In this document: positions 1 to 53,347 of the stretch, in pieces
Position numbering within the stretch: the first letter of the stretch is position 1
How the letters are laid out: the number at the start of each line of letters is the position of its first letter
From: Alviniconcha marisindica
Taxonomy: Eukaryota > Mollusca > Gastropoda > Provannidae
Length of the DNA stretch: 64,000 bases
Reading direction: 5' to 3'
Assembly (NCBI GenBank): GCA_018857735.1
Contig: JABMCL010003640.1
Span: 663,501-727,500, forward strand
Translations under genes and position numbers: made by a program
The notes under the pieces: model-generated
Seen by the model: only the letters and a program-made list of their open reading frames with translations
Database searches by the model: none
What the model was told of the DNA's origin: nothing

Positions 1-1450
1 TTGATAACAACAACCTCACTATCTTCTTTGGGTCTTGCAAAGTTGGATGTACATGTTCAAGAAGCCATGTGCCAGTGCATTGCTTAGATTGAAAGGTTTG
101 CACTGCTGTCAGAAACTACCAGATGTTTTCACAGCTCCAATTTCATGTATCAGGTCAGACGAGGTAACAAATTTCCAGACTTCTTTTGATGGACGCTCTA
201 AAAGATGTAAAGGTGGAAATGAAGGACAGCTGGTCATAAGTTCTCTAGATCATACACCGAATCATTATCTCTTCGTGCTTAATCATGAAATATAGATCAG
301 TATATAGCAAGACATAATGTTCCTTTTGGCCATAACTATTCACGATATATATATATATGGGTAGATAGAAGTATTTATATTGTGAAACGTCTTGTTCTTT
401 TTGGCCACATTTGCATTAGCTTGTTTTGCTTTTGCTAATTTGCTGGAACATTTTGCTGTTTGCATTTTGTAAGTGTAGGTGCCCTTTAAAAAAAATCTAT
501 TAAAAACGTTTGGGGTTTTCAAGTGTAAAATTTTGCCCCACAAAAGGGGGTTGGGAGGGGTGGGGTGGGGGTGGTAGAAATGAGAACAAGATACAGCACC
601 GACTTCTTGCACAGTCTAGCATGGTCTGGGGGGGGGGGGGGGGGGGGGGGCAGCAGGTCTTAGCAATCTTAAAGTTCACAAGCTGAAAGTGCTCCCGAGC
701 TTTATAAAAAATAAATGTATGTGCAATAGTCAGTAAGGCTTGAACAGGTTTGTTTCAAAGAGTTTGTTGATTGAACACGTTTATTGGTCAAAATTGGTTA
801 AATGTTAGCGGGTTGCAACATCTGGAAGGGGATGAAGGGTGTTTTTTGTGAAGGAGACTCCGAAATGATCAGAACATGTCTTTTGTCTGTCATTAAAATT
901 TGTATACATGTCAAAAATTCTAAATCATTAAAGCTTTAATTATGAAAAGACAGCATAGACAAGTTTAGTTGATGAACTAAACTCCAGATGGATTTTTTTG
1001 CCATCTTTAGTCACAATTTAGACTTGCTAACATTGGTCTATGACAAAATTTGAGTTGAATAGTTGTTATTTATTAGTTAGTAATTATTATAGTTAGAATG
1101 GATCACTTATTATGCTTATTGCTTTCTTTCTTTTTGATCTGTTAAAAAAAGTAACAGTTAAGATTTGTTAGGATTTTTTTTGGAAGTATTAAAGTGCTGC
1201 TACACACTAATGTAAATTATCATCTAACCAAGCAAATCAGATGGGTAACTTTACTTTCACACAGCGTGCAGTCGATGATGTCTAAGCAGACTCGGTATCT
1301 TTAAAAACAGATACATGCGAATGTATACGAGCAGTTTTGATGTGTGAGACTTGACTAACTTTGTTCCTTCTTATCAGTCCACAAGTAAAATAAACATATA
1401 TATGAACCATGATGTGCTTGTTTTTGATGTATGGCTGGTGTGGGTGTAGA

Positions 1451-1512
<62 letters not shown>

Positions 1513-1790
1513 TCACTTGTACACACACGGCAAATATGACAACCATAGCAAGGCAGTTTTTGATTATTTACACAATAATTTTATGTACAAAAGTAACTGC
1601 ATTTTATTTAAACACAACATGTTATCAGAGGCTGACAAGGAAGGAGGCCACTTCCAATGTTTCCACCAGTCGGACATGTTCTTGTGGGCAAGTCCTTCAG
1701 CTGACAACACAAACACTGCAAAGGAGCCATGACCTGTCTCTCTCTCCGTCACCATGCACCCGTGTCATTGAAGTCCTTTGCTGACAACGT
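1..1790. other. Intergenic or 3'-flanking DNA, no gene supported
   Basis: I see no exon here with both a credible protein match and splice sites. A plus-strand frame of 86 codons runs from 35 to 295, but its protein is not recognisable; it could be the 3' end of a gene lying to the left. The stretch is AT-rich and holds a run of about 24 G near 627-650 and an (AC)n microsatellite at about 1451-1507. An AATAAA on the minus strand (plus-strand positions 1603-1608) is one candidate poly(A) signal for the DDX41 gene that ends at 2355. Confidence 0.5.
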
Positions 1791-1796
1791 ATCACT

Positions 1797-2310
1797 GCAG
1801 ATCCCTACAGCAGGATAACATGAACTGTCTGCACTTCTGCCAGTCTGTATCCTGGCTGCTGACACATCCCCTACAGTAGGATCAAATGAACTGTCTGTAT
1901 CCTGGCTGCTGACACATCCCCTACAGTAGGATCAAATGAACTGTCTGTATCCTGGCTGCTGACACATCCCCTACAGTAGGATCAAATGAACTGTCTGTAT
2001 CCTCGCTGCTGACACATCCCCTACAGTAGGATCAAATGAACTGTCTGTATCCTCGCTGCTGACACATCCCCTACAGTAGGATCAAATGAACTGTCTGTAT
2101 CCTCGCTGCTGACACATCCCCTACAGTAGGATCAAATGAACTGTCTCTGCACTTCCGCCAGTCTGTATCCTTGCTGCTGACCAACACTGCAGATCCATAC
2201 AGCGGGATAAAATGAACTGTCTGCACTTCTGCCAGTCTGTAGTCAACCTGACATCCGAGGACATGAAGCCCCACATCATCATCATTACTTCTGCCAGTCT
2301 GTATCCTCAC
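1797..2310 (-). repeat. 50-bp minisatellite in the DDX41 3' UTR or flank
   Basis: A 50-base unit that includes CTGCTGACACATCCCCTACA is repeated five to six times with few changes from about 1855 to 2145. More divergent relatives containing ACTTCTGCCAGTCTGTATCC flank it on both sides. It starts roughly 45 bases after the DDX41 stop codon in transcript orientation, so it probably lies in the 3' UTR. No coding role is apparent. Confidence 0.85.
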
Positions 2311-2354
2311 TGCTGACACATCTCTGTGGGTCCTCTCTGTAAGGAACTGTGTGT

Positions 2355-20342
<17,988 letters not shown>

Positions 20343-20656
20343 ATCTGTTCCTGTCGTTATATTGGTTTTATGAAGACTATTTTCCCCTCCCTCTTTTTAA
20401 AAATATTTTTTTAACACTCTTGTACTGCTCTTGGCTTCTTGTTTGTTTCACACACGCGCAGTTCGAGTGTCGCTGACGAACTACGTACGGTTCGAGGACC
20501 ACACGAGTCACTTCCTGTTTTGGTCGAAAGGTCAACACAGTGACGTCCCTTCATTGTCAATAAAACTTCCGCATGCTCTCGGCCAAACTTTGCAACTTTT
20601 AGAAGTTTCTTTCTCTGGAACAAAAGAAACTTGCGTTGCTTTGTCGGCTGTCTAGC
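20343..20656. promoter_or_regulatory. Shared head-to-head promoter interval, DDX41 and DOK
   Basis: Only 314 bases separate the two start codons, so the interval must hold both 5' UTRs and probably a bidirectional promoter. Sites visible on the plus strand are ETS-like ACTTCCTG at 20510-20517 and ACTTCCG at 20565-20571, and a CRE-like TGACGTC at 20541-20547. CpG is more frequent here than in the flanking introns. There is no obvious TATA box between the motifs and either start. Confidence 0.65.
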
Positions 20657-25362
<4,706 letters not shown>

Positions 25363-25549
25363 ATTTTTTTTCAATTTTCCTTCTCATCCCTCTGCCCTAC
25401 ATCCTTACGCTTTTTTTGTTTTTGTTGTTGCTTTTTGTTTTTTAAAGTGTTTATTGTGAATGATTGACTTGTCATGTGTTGTGCCCATGTGCATGTCTGC
25501 ATGCATTAGCTTTTGTGCTTCAGCCACAACATGATTTTTTTCCTGGACA

Positions 25550-25704
25550 TTATTTCTAAAAGTTGCCATTGTCAAACTTACTGAACTTTACACATTATGA
25601 AATTATTTCTAAAAGTCGCCATTGTCAAACTTACTGAACTTTACACATTATGAAATTATTTCTAAAAGTCGCCATTGTCAAACTTACTGAAATTTACACA
25701 TTAC
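25550..25704 (+). repeat. 54-bp triplication after the DOK stop codon
   Basis: Three nearly identical units contain ATTTCTAAAAGTCGCCATTG and GTCAAACTTACTGAACTTTA. They lie about 190 bases after the DOK stop codon, so probably in its 3' UTR. The third unit is partial. Confidence 0.9.
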
Positions 25705-26066
25705 CATTTTTAGCAGCCTTGACCTTATGTCAGGGTCACAGCAGCATCACATGTTTGAGAAGCTTCTCACAGTTTGTTGTAGGGGTTTTGTTGCTATTTC
25801 GGTTGGTCACTTGCTTAGATTTATTTTTGGTTATCTTTTATTATTATGTTCTGCTTATTTTACATTCTTCTGATTTGACCCAAAAAAAACATTTGAAAGG
25901 ATGGGGAGGGGGGTGGGGGGGGTTAAGAGTTCCAATGCTTGAATGTAATACAGTGCCTGTCCCAGTTCAACTGTTCATCTTGGCAGTGTTCATCAGGCTG
26001 AACTGTACTGTGCCATTTTATTATTGTTCATAGAGAATGGTAGCTTGTAATATCATATATATATAC

Positions 26067-26106
<40 letters not shown>

Positions 26107-26869
26107 CTATATATATATAAGCAGACCTTACTATCTCCTCTAACAAGTTTTTCTTCCTTCATCTTTTTTTAGTTCAGTTTTTATGAAATGAGGTCAAAGT
26201 ACACATACATATATATATAATACTTGTAAATAATTACAAAGGTACAAAACATGGCAGCTAGATTGGTCATGGAATTTGAATCATGCAAGTATGATGATAG
26301 CTCCTCTTCAGTCCCTACCAATTATCAGTATAAATAGTATCCAAAAATAAATTGCAAAATTTCAACTCTGCTTCGGCACAAAGAGCCAGTTCTTTGCATG
26401 TCCGTCACACTCTGCATCTGACTGTACACCGCCCCCCCACCCCCACCCCCAGACCACTCTGTTCATCCCCAGACATGTGTATTCTTTCGGCAGTCCTTTC
26501 ATGAAAACTGGATTATTTTAATCTAATTTTAAAGTCCATCATTTGGAATCTGCTTAGGCTCTCAAAGCCCTTTGCTTCAACTTTGTCCCCCCCCCCCCCC
26601 CCACTCCCCTCCTTGGTGTTTATCCACAAGAGATAGCTTCATAAAACAGTCACTGATATTGTCTCTGTGTGTGTGTGTGTGTGTGCTGATTCAGTGACAA
26701 TGTTTGTTGCTGTTGTTATTAGTTTGGATAACATCGTATGAATGTAAATGACTAATGCGATGTGAGTGAATCCTGAAAGTTGAAATCATGGCATGGACTG
26801 CGTCAGCACATGCATTGCCATTATTGTGACTTAATCAGTTATATTTTGTTGTCACTCATGTTTTTGTCA

Positions 26870-27152
26870 CTCACCTTGTGTTCAATTCCCTGGTGCGGCA
26901 GAGAATTTTTATCCCATAGTCAGCCTCCAGTGCAGACTCTCTTACAGTCTGCACAGTCCCCCGTGTGAAATTGCATGCGTCAACATCTGTGTGCCCGCTA
27001 AAAATCCCAAACACTTCACTTACAGAGTTGCAGCTGTACCATTATTTGGACACAGCAATACTGCACATACTGAGAGGAGTGGGTAGCACTGCTCTTGCAG
27101 CTGCTGTAGCCTTACCCTCGGGTAAGGTGACCCAAATTTCTCAGATCAGGTA
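26870..27152 (+). mobile_element. tRNA-derived SINE, family A, 5'-truncated copy
   Basis: It starts inside the tRNA-like head (box B-like GTTCAATTCCCTGGTG) and continues with the same body and end as the copy at 4735-5040, for example GCTCTTGCAGCTGCTGTAGC and GGTAAGGTGACCCAAATTTC. Unlike that copy its end is not amplified into a tandem array. Confidence 0.8.
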
Positions 27153-27954
27153 ATTTAAGCATAGTATTAAAAAATGTCTATGTTTATGTATTGTCGCCCC
27201 TAAGATCAAATGACTTAAATTATGTTTCCATCAGATGAACACCTCTTCATTTTCAGACCAAGACCACAATCTATTATTATTTAGGGGCATTTTCATCTAG
27301 AGTTCCATGGCACTGTTAATGTAAAATAGTATCCAGCCCAGCATTTCAAGACTAAGTAAGATCCAAACACATAAAATGTTCAAAATAATGCTATTTATTA
27401 GGACAAAACGCAACATGCAGATTTGTTGACATAATCCCCTTTATCAAGCTACAAAACAACACTTAACCATTAAACAATGTGTCAATGAAAAGCAGTGAAA
27501 AATGTCTTTTTGGGGGGTGAGCTATGTCTGGTGCTTGGGAGAATGAACTTACACATTACTGAGTTGTCACTGGGCATGGAAGTGCCTGTATGATTACTTT
27601 CAATTGAAAAAAGTATGATACTATTGACATTATATATATATATATTGTAAAGTTTTCTGTTTCTAATGACAGAGCATGATGTGATTAACTTCTTTTTTCT
27701 TCTGTCCTTCAGGGTTTGGGTCTGGCATCCCTCTGAACCATTTGTGATTTTTACTTTGTTTTGAGATTTGGATATTGTTAATATTATTATGAAAAAATGG
27801 ATCCAGGCACATTATTACAACACAGATTGTAAAGAAACTGAGCATGTACTGACAATGTGGCACTAAAATGACTAATGAGCAATGTACAAGGGGCAGTCCG
27901 GACATTCTGCAAGTGAAGCTGTAACTCCAAAGCAAAATGACTTACACTAGTTAA

Positions 27955-28230
27955 GCAACAACATTTTCAAACTCTCTCCATTGCTGTCCACGTAGAGCTG
28001 CAGTCACCTTAGGCATTTTTGGAAGACATTGTGGTACTCCAAAAAGGGTATAGCATGAAATTGTGAATTCACCTCAGTAGCAAGGTCTACGATTTGCAAA
28101 AACGTCTTTCCTGCAAGGTTAGTTTTCAAAGTCCAAAAAACAGCCACTGGTCCCATGGTGCTAAAGCAAGGCTGTAGGCAGGGTGGGGCAGGACTTGTAA
28201 CTTTTCTCCTTCAGTAAGTGACTTGATATT
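27955..28230 (-). mobile_element. Degenerate mariner-like transposase fragment
   Basis: A minus-strand frame reads SPAPPCLQPC, VFWTLKTNLAGKTF, ATEVNSQFHAIPFLEYHNVF, QKCLR, stop, LQLYVDSNGESLKML. This follows the C-terminal pattern of mariner transposases: the catalytic-region Phe-Trp, LK..L.GK.F, then QKC...RL...V.S.GE. It has one in-frame stop and has lost the usual DFW context. Inverted repeats were not found. It is a dead fragment in the DOK/coiled-coil interval. Confidence 0.5.
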
Positions 28231-30782
28231 TAACACTCAATCAACCAAGCTGGTCATATTAGAGCAAAGTCTACGTTCCAGGAACACATTCAGTTACTAT
28301 TGCTGAATGAAGACAAGACATCTGTCCTCATACCCATGGCCCAGACATTTGTTCGATCAGTGTTAGTTTGTATTTATAGGTGCATCCTTGACTACACTCG
28401 TGCATAGTGTTGCTGAAATAATGATCATGTTGGTAATATTCTTTTTCCACGCTTCGGTTGCTGAGCACAATTCCTTTAAAAAAAATCTTTTTCAACTTAT
28501 TCATTTCTTTGTGCATTTGAATATAGTGCTGTAATGAAGTATCATATTCATTTCTTTTCTGATTTTCGTTCTCAGGGCTTTTGCTAGTTTCAGTTTGCTG
28601 AGCGAAAAAAAGCTATGAAACTCAGAGATTGCCTGTGTTAAGCCTGGAGGTTGTCAGAATATAGCTGTGCATGCTTCATCTGGTCTAGGAAATCCTGCCT
28701 ACCTAATTTCTGCTGTCATGGCTCATTCAACCTTTTTTCTTTCTTCTGCTTCTTTTTCACCAAGACTTTTGCAACATACTCTACGTAATTTTGAGGTGTG
28801 ATTATTTGTGGTTTGTCTTTTCGATTTTTGATTTTCTTGTTGATGCTGAATGTCACCTTCACACTTCACTGAGCAATAATGATCAAATAACTTACTATTG
28901 TTGTCATCAGTGCTGATGCAAATATAATGTACTGAGGACAAACAGCTGAATATGTTTGATGCATATTGTTCTATTGTTACTAAGGACAGACAGCTGAATA
29001 TGTTTGATGCAGATATGGTAAAGTGATATTGTTCTATTGTTAACAGAGCAAAGAAGATGGTTTTATTTAAAAGAAGAATGTATTATTCATTATATAATTA
29101 TCAAAAATTGAATCAGTATTTTGCTTGAACGGCACCACATTCCTGTCACCAAATTTTTCATTGCAGCTCCTTTTATTATTGTGGCTGTTCGTAACATTGT
29201 TATTGCAGCTTTAAATTCAACTGTGATATGCTGGTTGCATCATGGGACTTACACAAACACATACATATAATTATAGATAAATATGTACAACTCATTCCCT
29301 ACATTTATATTGTGGCTTAGTGTGTGTGTGTGTGTGTGTTCATGAACCATGTATTTTAGGATTTTGTGATTCACAGTTCATTTACATTTTGTTTCTACAT
29401 TATATATGAAATGTAGAAGCCCTCTGTGTTTGAGAATACATTTTGTTTGCCTCAAAAATAAGCTCTTTTTTTAAAATTCTTCTAAGCAAAGCAGATGGTC
29501 ACAGTGTCAAGGAGACCTACGACTGCAATCTGTGTCTTCTGTAGCAGATGAGTTGTCTCTGTGATGCATTCACAGGCTTTTGACACATTTGTTTTTTGTT
29601 TTTATATTACAATTAAAAATATATATGTATGAAACGTCAACTGGTATCAAGTGCCTTTGGTTGCAGCCCTTGCATGTGGCTCATTTTGTGGGCTGAAATT
29701 AAGACTGTGTTGTCCTGAAGATCAAGAGAAACTTTTCAACCAGTCAAGACCAGCCAGTGCATTAAAATCTGTATTTGAATGATGTACAACTAATCATCTG
29801 CATTAACTTGCTTGGAGTCTTCAAAGACTGTTGCTTAGCCCAGACTGATCATATATTCTTGAGCTAATCTAGCTTCTGCATGTTTATGAAAGTTGCTTAT
29901 TATATTTTATTTATTATACATATTAGTTCATCCTGACCTTGTCCGGTGGACGCAGCATCAAAATCCAAGAACAAACTATCTACAATGTTATAATGTTACA
30001 CTAACACTGCGTAACAGTATATCCATAATGTGTGTACACTCTTACACGTGCACTCACACACACACATGCCTCCAGTTTTCCCAAATCCCCCCCAATAATT
30101 GTCAAATTTCATGTCTGACAAAAAAGTATGTTGGTATGTCATGCATTTAAAGCTCATGTTTTCATGACTTGATGCTTTATCTGATTCAGTGTGTCTTTAA
30201 GACTAACTCTTGTAAACAAACATTCAGTGTTGGTATTTCATCTTGAAAATTTATTTGTGGAATGTTTTCAGTTGCGTTGCTTGGACCAAAACTTTTTCTC
30301 TCTCACCAAAAGTATGTACAGGTTGCATGTGAGAGGGGGGCAGGGGTGTGACATAGTGTGTGTGTGAAAGAAAGTTCTTGATTTGCTGTTTTGGTTGGTT
30401 TTGAAACTTATGTAATTATGTATGCGCTGACATATATCCTTGGAATGCACTTCAGATCAGAAGTTTGTGTGAATACTAACACTTCGTAACAGCCATATTC
30501 TTCATTAATTTTATATTGATTTGTTACACAGCTGATATTTACATATCTGAAAGCCACACAATATAAGTCTAAAGAACACATTAAATTGTACAGTCTTCAT
30601 GTCAGTTAATCAGTTATGTAGTTTCTGAGCAGTGTTTCATTAGTGAAATTCATGTCAAATATGGTCATACTTTTTCTCTTCATTTTATTTTATCAGGGTG
30701 TCAAAACAGATTTGACTTTATTCAGAGTTTTTTTAATATTTTGTTTAGTTGTGAAATTGGCTTAGAAATTGCTTTAATGCTA

Positions 30783-30788
30783 AATAAA
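30783..30788 (+). promoter_or_regulatory. Candidate poly(A) signal for the DOK transcript
   Basis: AATAAA is followed about 25 bases later by GCGTGTGTGGGTGTTC, a good GU-rich downstream element. Use of this site would give DOK a 3' UTR of about 5.4 kb. A nearer AATAAA at 26346-26351 is an alternative without an obvious GU-rich element. Confidence 0.45.
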
Positions 30789-30894
30789 GTACTGACAACA
30801 GCACTGACTGCGTGTGTGGGTGTTCAGGGAGGGGGTGCATTATAAGTGGGGGCTATTGAGCAATACATTGCATGTGCAAATGAAATGCTGAATT

Positions 30895-30953
<59 letters not shown>

Positions 30954-30989
30954 CATTTGTGCAGTGGAAAAGGGGGGAGTGGGGGTCTT

Positions 30990-31172
30990 GTTGATGATGA
31001 AGTGATGCTTTATGTCCTCAGATGTCAGTTGACATATTAGGGACAAGTTGTGACCAATGCCGAAGCACAGTGCAATAAATCTTTATGGTCCACGGAAACC
31101 AGAAGGCTCGTTAGGACGGACAGCCCAGGACGTCCACCTCGACTCTCACACAGCTCCTGAACCATGAGGGGG
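30990..31172 (+). mobile_element. Dispersed element C, copy 1 (about 180 bp)
   Basis: Matches 60742-60925 over about 180 bases in the same orientation, sharing GATGATGAAGTGATGCTT, CATATTAGGGACAAG, CTCGTTAGGACGGACAGCCC and CTCGACTCTCACACAGCTCC. A shorter related motif (CCACAGAAACCATAGGGCTT) is found at 37130-37180, 37318-37375 and, reversed, 44490-44547. No tRNA head is visible. The family is unknown to me. Confidence 0.65.
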
Positions 31173-31849
31173 TCTTGTTGGACCACAGCTGTTTAAGTAA
31201 CCCTCAAACTCTGAGCAGCACGGTAAAAAGGGAATGATCACCACAACAATAATTACAGTGTGTGATGCACAGCTCAGCGCAAACCAGCTTGAGTAAAGTG
31301 GGAGAGAGGGTATATATTTCATGAACAGGGCAAGGAAGTCAAGAGGGAGAAACTGTATTCACTAGTGTAATGTATAATAGTTAAAGGCACACACACATAC
31401 ACACACAAAGTGCATTATAATTTATTCTGTACAGTGATGTAAACAAAAGACAACAGCAATACACCTGCAAGTGAAATGATATGCCCCGCTGAAAATTTGT
31501 ATTTTGCTCATTTTTTTTTAGAGAGAAAGACATTTCTACCCACCCACACCATGAAAATGTGTATTTTCCATTTTATGACAGATTATCTCCCACCCATAAG
31601 AAGACAAGAAACAAATATTTCCACCAAAACACAAGATTTAAATTAAAAATATGTAAAAAATACAAATGAATGAGATCTAACTTCTAATGTTAGTAACAAT
31701 AACTAAAGCAATGTTGTTGAACTTGATTTGCAATGAAATTTTAACCAAACTGGTAGCACTTCAGCAGTACTGACAGCTTCAACTGATTTTGCTGCTTCAG
31801 TGTAAAGTCCATGGAGGCGAGAAGGCCTATTAGGGATGGAGAGACGGCT

Positions 31850-44034
<12,185 letters not shown>

Positions 44035-44713
44035 TCTAACTTTTTTACTTTTACGTTTTAGTTAATCAAATTTTGTCGTCTGCTTATTCATGACGTATTT
44101 CTGCAGTAAACACGGACATCACTTTGATTCGTTAAAACAGCGATCATCACATCATAGTAAAGAAAGAAACGAAAAAAATCACCTAGAATTGTATTCGAAA
44201 TGCAATGAATACAACAGGAATCTAATCAGTAATATATGTTAATTTTTTTAAATAATTTTTATTATGTTGTGAATATGCAGCAGATTCCATATAAGTCAGT
44301 TATGCGGAACACACCGTCTCAGCCGCGGTTGAAATGAATTCCGGCAGTTTGGCAACATAATAAAAGGGAAAAGGACAAGGCATCCTTGTTTTTTGATTGA
44401 GGTCATTTTTAAAATTTCATTTCTGTTTGACTGAAATGCATACTAGACGTGTTCGTTTTGTGGTTATATAAATGATACCTCTTCTACTAGGCTGATAAGC
44501 CTTATGGTTTCTGTGGACGTTAAGCACCATGTTTACTTACTTACTAGCCCGGCAGTAATGATCTTTATTTTCAACCAATCGTTGCGCGCCTCCAAACAGT
44601 GTCCTTGAGGTAAATAAAGCGGGTTGGCAGTGACTCGCTTTCTATTTCTGGCTCTGGATTTATACCTATTTTTAGTAGATTACGGCCCAGCAGGCATTTA
44701 AGAATTCGGCACA
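44035..44713. promoter_or_regulatory. Head-to-head interval between the coiled-coil and RING genes
   Basis: The two start codons are 679 bases apart. This interval should contain both 5' ends. No TATA box or clear factor site stands out. At 44490-44547 it carries a reversed copy of the dispersed motif (CCATGTTTACTTACTTACT end). AAGAATTCGGCACA just before the RING gene start is an ordinary upstream context. Confidence 0.5.
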
Positions 44714-50701
<5,988 letters not shown>

Positions 50702-51391
50702 CAAGGAAAAAGAACCTTTTTTCTGGTCATAACGAATGTCAGCGAGTACAGGGATACGCAGGGGTCCAGTTGGGGGTGGGGGATGGGGTGGGAGGGCTAC
50801 ACTAAGAGCTGGACTGAAGAAGAACTTGTTCAGAATGACTGACTTGGGTTTAGATGGTGGGGAACTGGTTCAGAAACATGTCCATTGCACAAGTTACCTG
50901 GAATTTTACAACAATGTTTGGAAAAGGTGTAGAACTCAAAACGAAGTCTAATTTGACACCTTACAGATTTGAGACTTTTGTTAACTGGTATTACATTTGA
51001 CGCATGAAAATAGAGTCGATTTTGAACTATTAACAGCACATAGAGCTTCAGGAAGCTGAATGATACAGATTTAGAAATGTACATATTAGTGAACAACCAA
51101 AATTTTCTTCTGGAAACACTACGCACAGAAAAATACAAATATGGTCAGAAATACCACAGTAATTGGGCACATGGCATAATAATCAAGGGGGGTAGGGGGA
51201 GTTGTGTAAAAGTGGTGGGAGCATGTGTCAATTATAGTGTATTTTTTGGATGTAATGTGGCACCATTGTATAGTGTATCCAACTTCTTCAGCTTGTGTTA
51301 AGTTCATGATGGTAATGCATGATTACTGCTAGTTACCAAACTCTTCATTGTGTTCAGTTTGCACAGAATTTCCTTCATCGTTCTACCTGTA

Positions 51392-51397
51392 AATAAA
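51392..51397 (+). promoter_or_regulatory. Candidate poly(A) signal of the RING gene
   Basis: AATAAA about 690 bases after the stop codon, in an AT-rich context. A second AATAAA at 51704-51709 is an alternative. Confidence 0.45.
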
Positions 51398-53134
51398 TGT
51401 TCAAGCAATATATTTCAAGGCTCATTTAATGATTTATGTTTATTTTGAGTTTTGTTATTAATATTTACTTGTTAATACTTGGGCATTACAGTATTACTTA
51501 AATTGTGTACATTTAAATGTCATTGGTGATTAAATGTCTTTGTATGTACTTTCTGTGACTGGCATTTTTTTAAACAGTTCACATTACTGCTTATTAATGT
51601 TATTCACGATGTAAAAACTCATTCCTCATGTTTCATAGTGAATAACACATTTTGGTGCAGGGACATATTGTTCTGTGATGTATGTTATCTTCAGATCAAT
51701 GCAAATAAATGCCATGCGAATATCAACCACTTCATGTTTGTGTCATAAGGGCAACATTGTAAATCCACAACACTCTTCTGTGTCACTTTATTTAATTTTC
51801 CCCTTTGCCAGGAAACAACTTTCACACCTATTGATAAAAGTTATAAGGAGGGTGTTGCTTTGTCATCAAACACGGTCCAGGCCCAAACCTGACAAAGACA
51901 TTTCCAATCTCACTGGTAAAAATTGCGCATACAAATTAACGATAGCCTGTCAGTAAAGTTTTCTAACCATTCCTTCATCCACAATCAATGTAGAAATTAT
52001 GTTAAAATGTAAAAATCAACGACATTGACACCAGTTTTCCTTCCTTTCTCAAAGCACTGAATATCATAAATACATGCACATTTAAATGTGGACCCAAGCA
52101 AAGATGCATGTTGACCTAAAAATGTCAAAAAATATGTCAGTTTGTAGGCTTTGTATGATTGCTCTATCAAACATCAATATCAACACAACAGCAGTACTTT
52201 TATTTTGAATTTGAGCTCCTCTGTGTGTAGCCAGGTTGTAGTTTGCTCTTTACCAATGAAGAGCTGAAGCAGGTTGGCTCATGGCATAATAGAAGCCGGT
52301 GCCACACATGCTGGCCTTGTTCATGGTGTAAAAGACAGACTGTCAGATGCAAAATGAGAAGTCTGTGTTTTCACAACTTTCAAACATAAACTTTAACAAA
52401 CTAGACTGCAAAACTGACCAAAAATACCCTGCTGTGGGTTTGTTTTTCATTCCTTTCTACTGACAAGGTCTGTGGTGCTTCTTTACTTGGGGTTCCCTTT
52501 AATGCACATGCTTCTTTGCTTGGTGTCCACTTTAACACACATTTGAAGTCTCACTAAGCTCAGCTGTCACTTCCAGTTCCTTTTCTGTGCCATAAGCACT
52601 CCACCTGAATATAAATACAGGTATCTTTTACTTGTACAAAACATCTAAGCTCAGGCTGGTGATATTTAATTTACATAAGAGTCCTCCAAAGGTCTAAGGG
52701 GAAGCTGTACCTGTTAGCACTGGTTCTTGTTCTAGCACTGTTCACCATTTCGGATTTACAGTGGAACCTGCCACAAACAGCCATCCAAATGGGAACAAAC
52801 TTTTTTTTTTTTAAACAGCACCCAAAACAGTGCTGTAATTTTAGAGGGATACAATTCCAGAGAAGCACAAACTTCCAAACTTTAAATGACAATGAACAAT
52901 GATAGGGCGAATCTTTGTTTCACCGGAGAAGACAGAAGCACAGTGGCCAATCAGCGTAACAGTCACCAGTTAAAGTCAAAGCCTAACAGTCACCGGCTTG
53001 TCATGCAGAGCATATATATATATATATATATAAAAGGTATTACCCAGCATAGCATTTCACTCTGTACTTTGGCTTTAGTCTGAGTAAGAAACCAGACTGA
53101 ATGTGTCATCCCTCTGAGGGGCAAGGGCAGCAAG

Positions 53135-53347
53135 GGCAGCTGGGATAGCTCTGTGGTGGAGCACCAGACTCGTGATCAAAAGGTTGCTGGTTCCAGTTCA
53201 CGGGCAAAGTCCTGACAGGACAATTTTCTTTTCCAGGGTCAACTGTCTGTGCAGACCCTTATTTTGGTATCTGTTCCACCCCCGTGTGTCGCCCTGATGT
53301 AACTGTAATGGTTGACTGGGCGTAAAACACCAAGTTACTTACTTACC
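53135..53347 (+). mobile_element. tRNA-derived SINE, family B, full-length-looking copy
   Basis: The head GGGATAGCTCTGTGGTGGAG has box A, and GGTTGCTGGTTCCAGTTCAC is box B-like. The body follows, then a tail with GATGTAACTGTAATGGTTGA, CTGGGCGTAAAACACCAAGT and TACTTACTTAC. Similar tails recur at 14858, 39290, 58550, 60243 and 63236. Such tails are widespread in mollusc SINEs as far as I recall. It lacks the pairing of a real tRNA. Confidence 0.85.

Larger units (their letters stand above)
25363..31849. other. Tail-to-tail interval: DOK 3' UTR/flank and downstream of the coiled-coil gene
   Basis: No coding exon is supported. The stretch is AT-rich and may include a long DOK 3' UTR. It holds a 54-base triplication (25550-25704), a (GT)n at 26071-26104, a truncated SINE (26870-27152), a mariner remnant (27955-28230), a two-copy repeat sharing ACAGCTGAATATGTTTGATG (28935-29045), an (AT)n at 30897-30950 and a dispersed element (30990-31172). 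AATAAA occurs at 26346 and, with a GU-rich downstream element, at 30783. Confidence 0.6.

Noticed and set aside
35..295. 86-codon plus frame at the left edge
   Set aside because: No recognisable domain, no clear splice sites; it may be the end of a neighbouring gene but the sequence does not show it.
1282..1732. Open frames rich in CV/HT repeats, here and at 14.4, 23.6, 41.9, 42.8 and 45.8 kb
   Set aside because: They are translations of CA/GT microsatellites.
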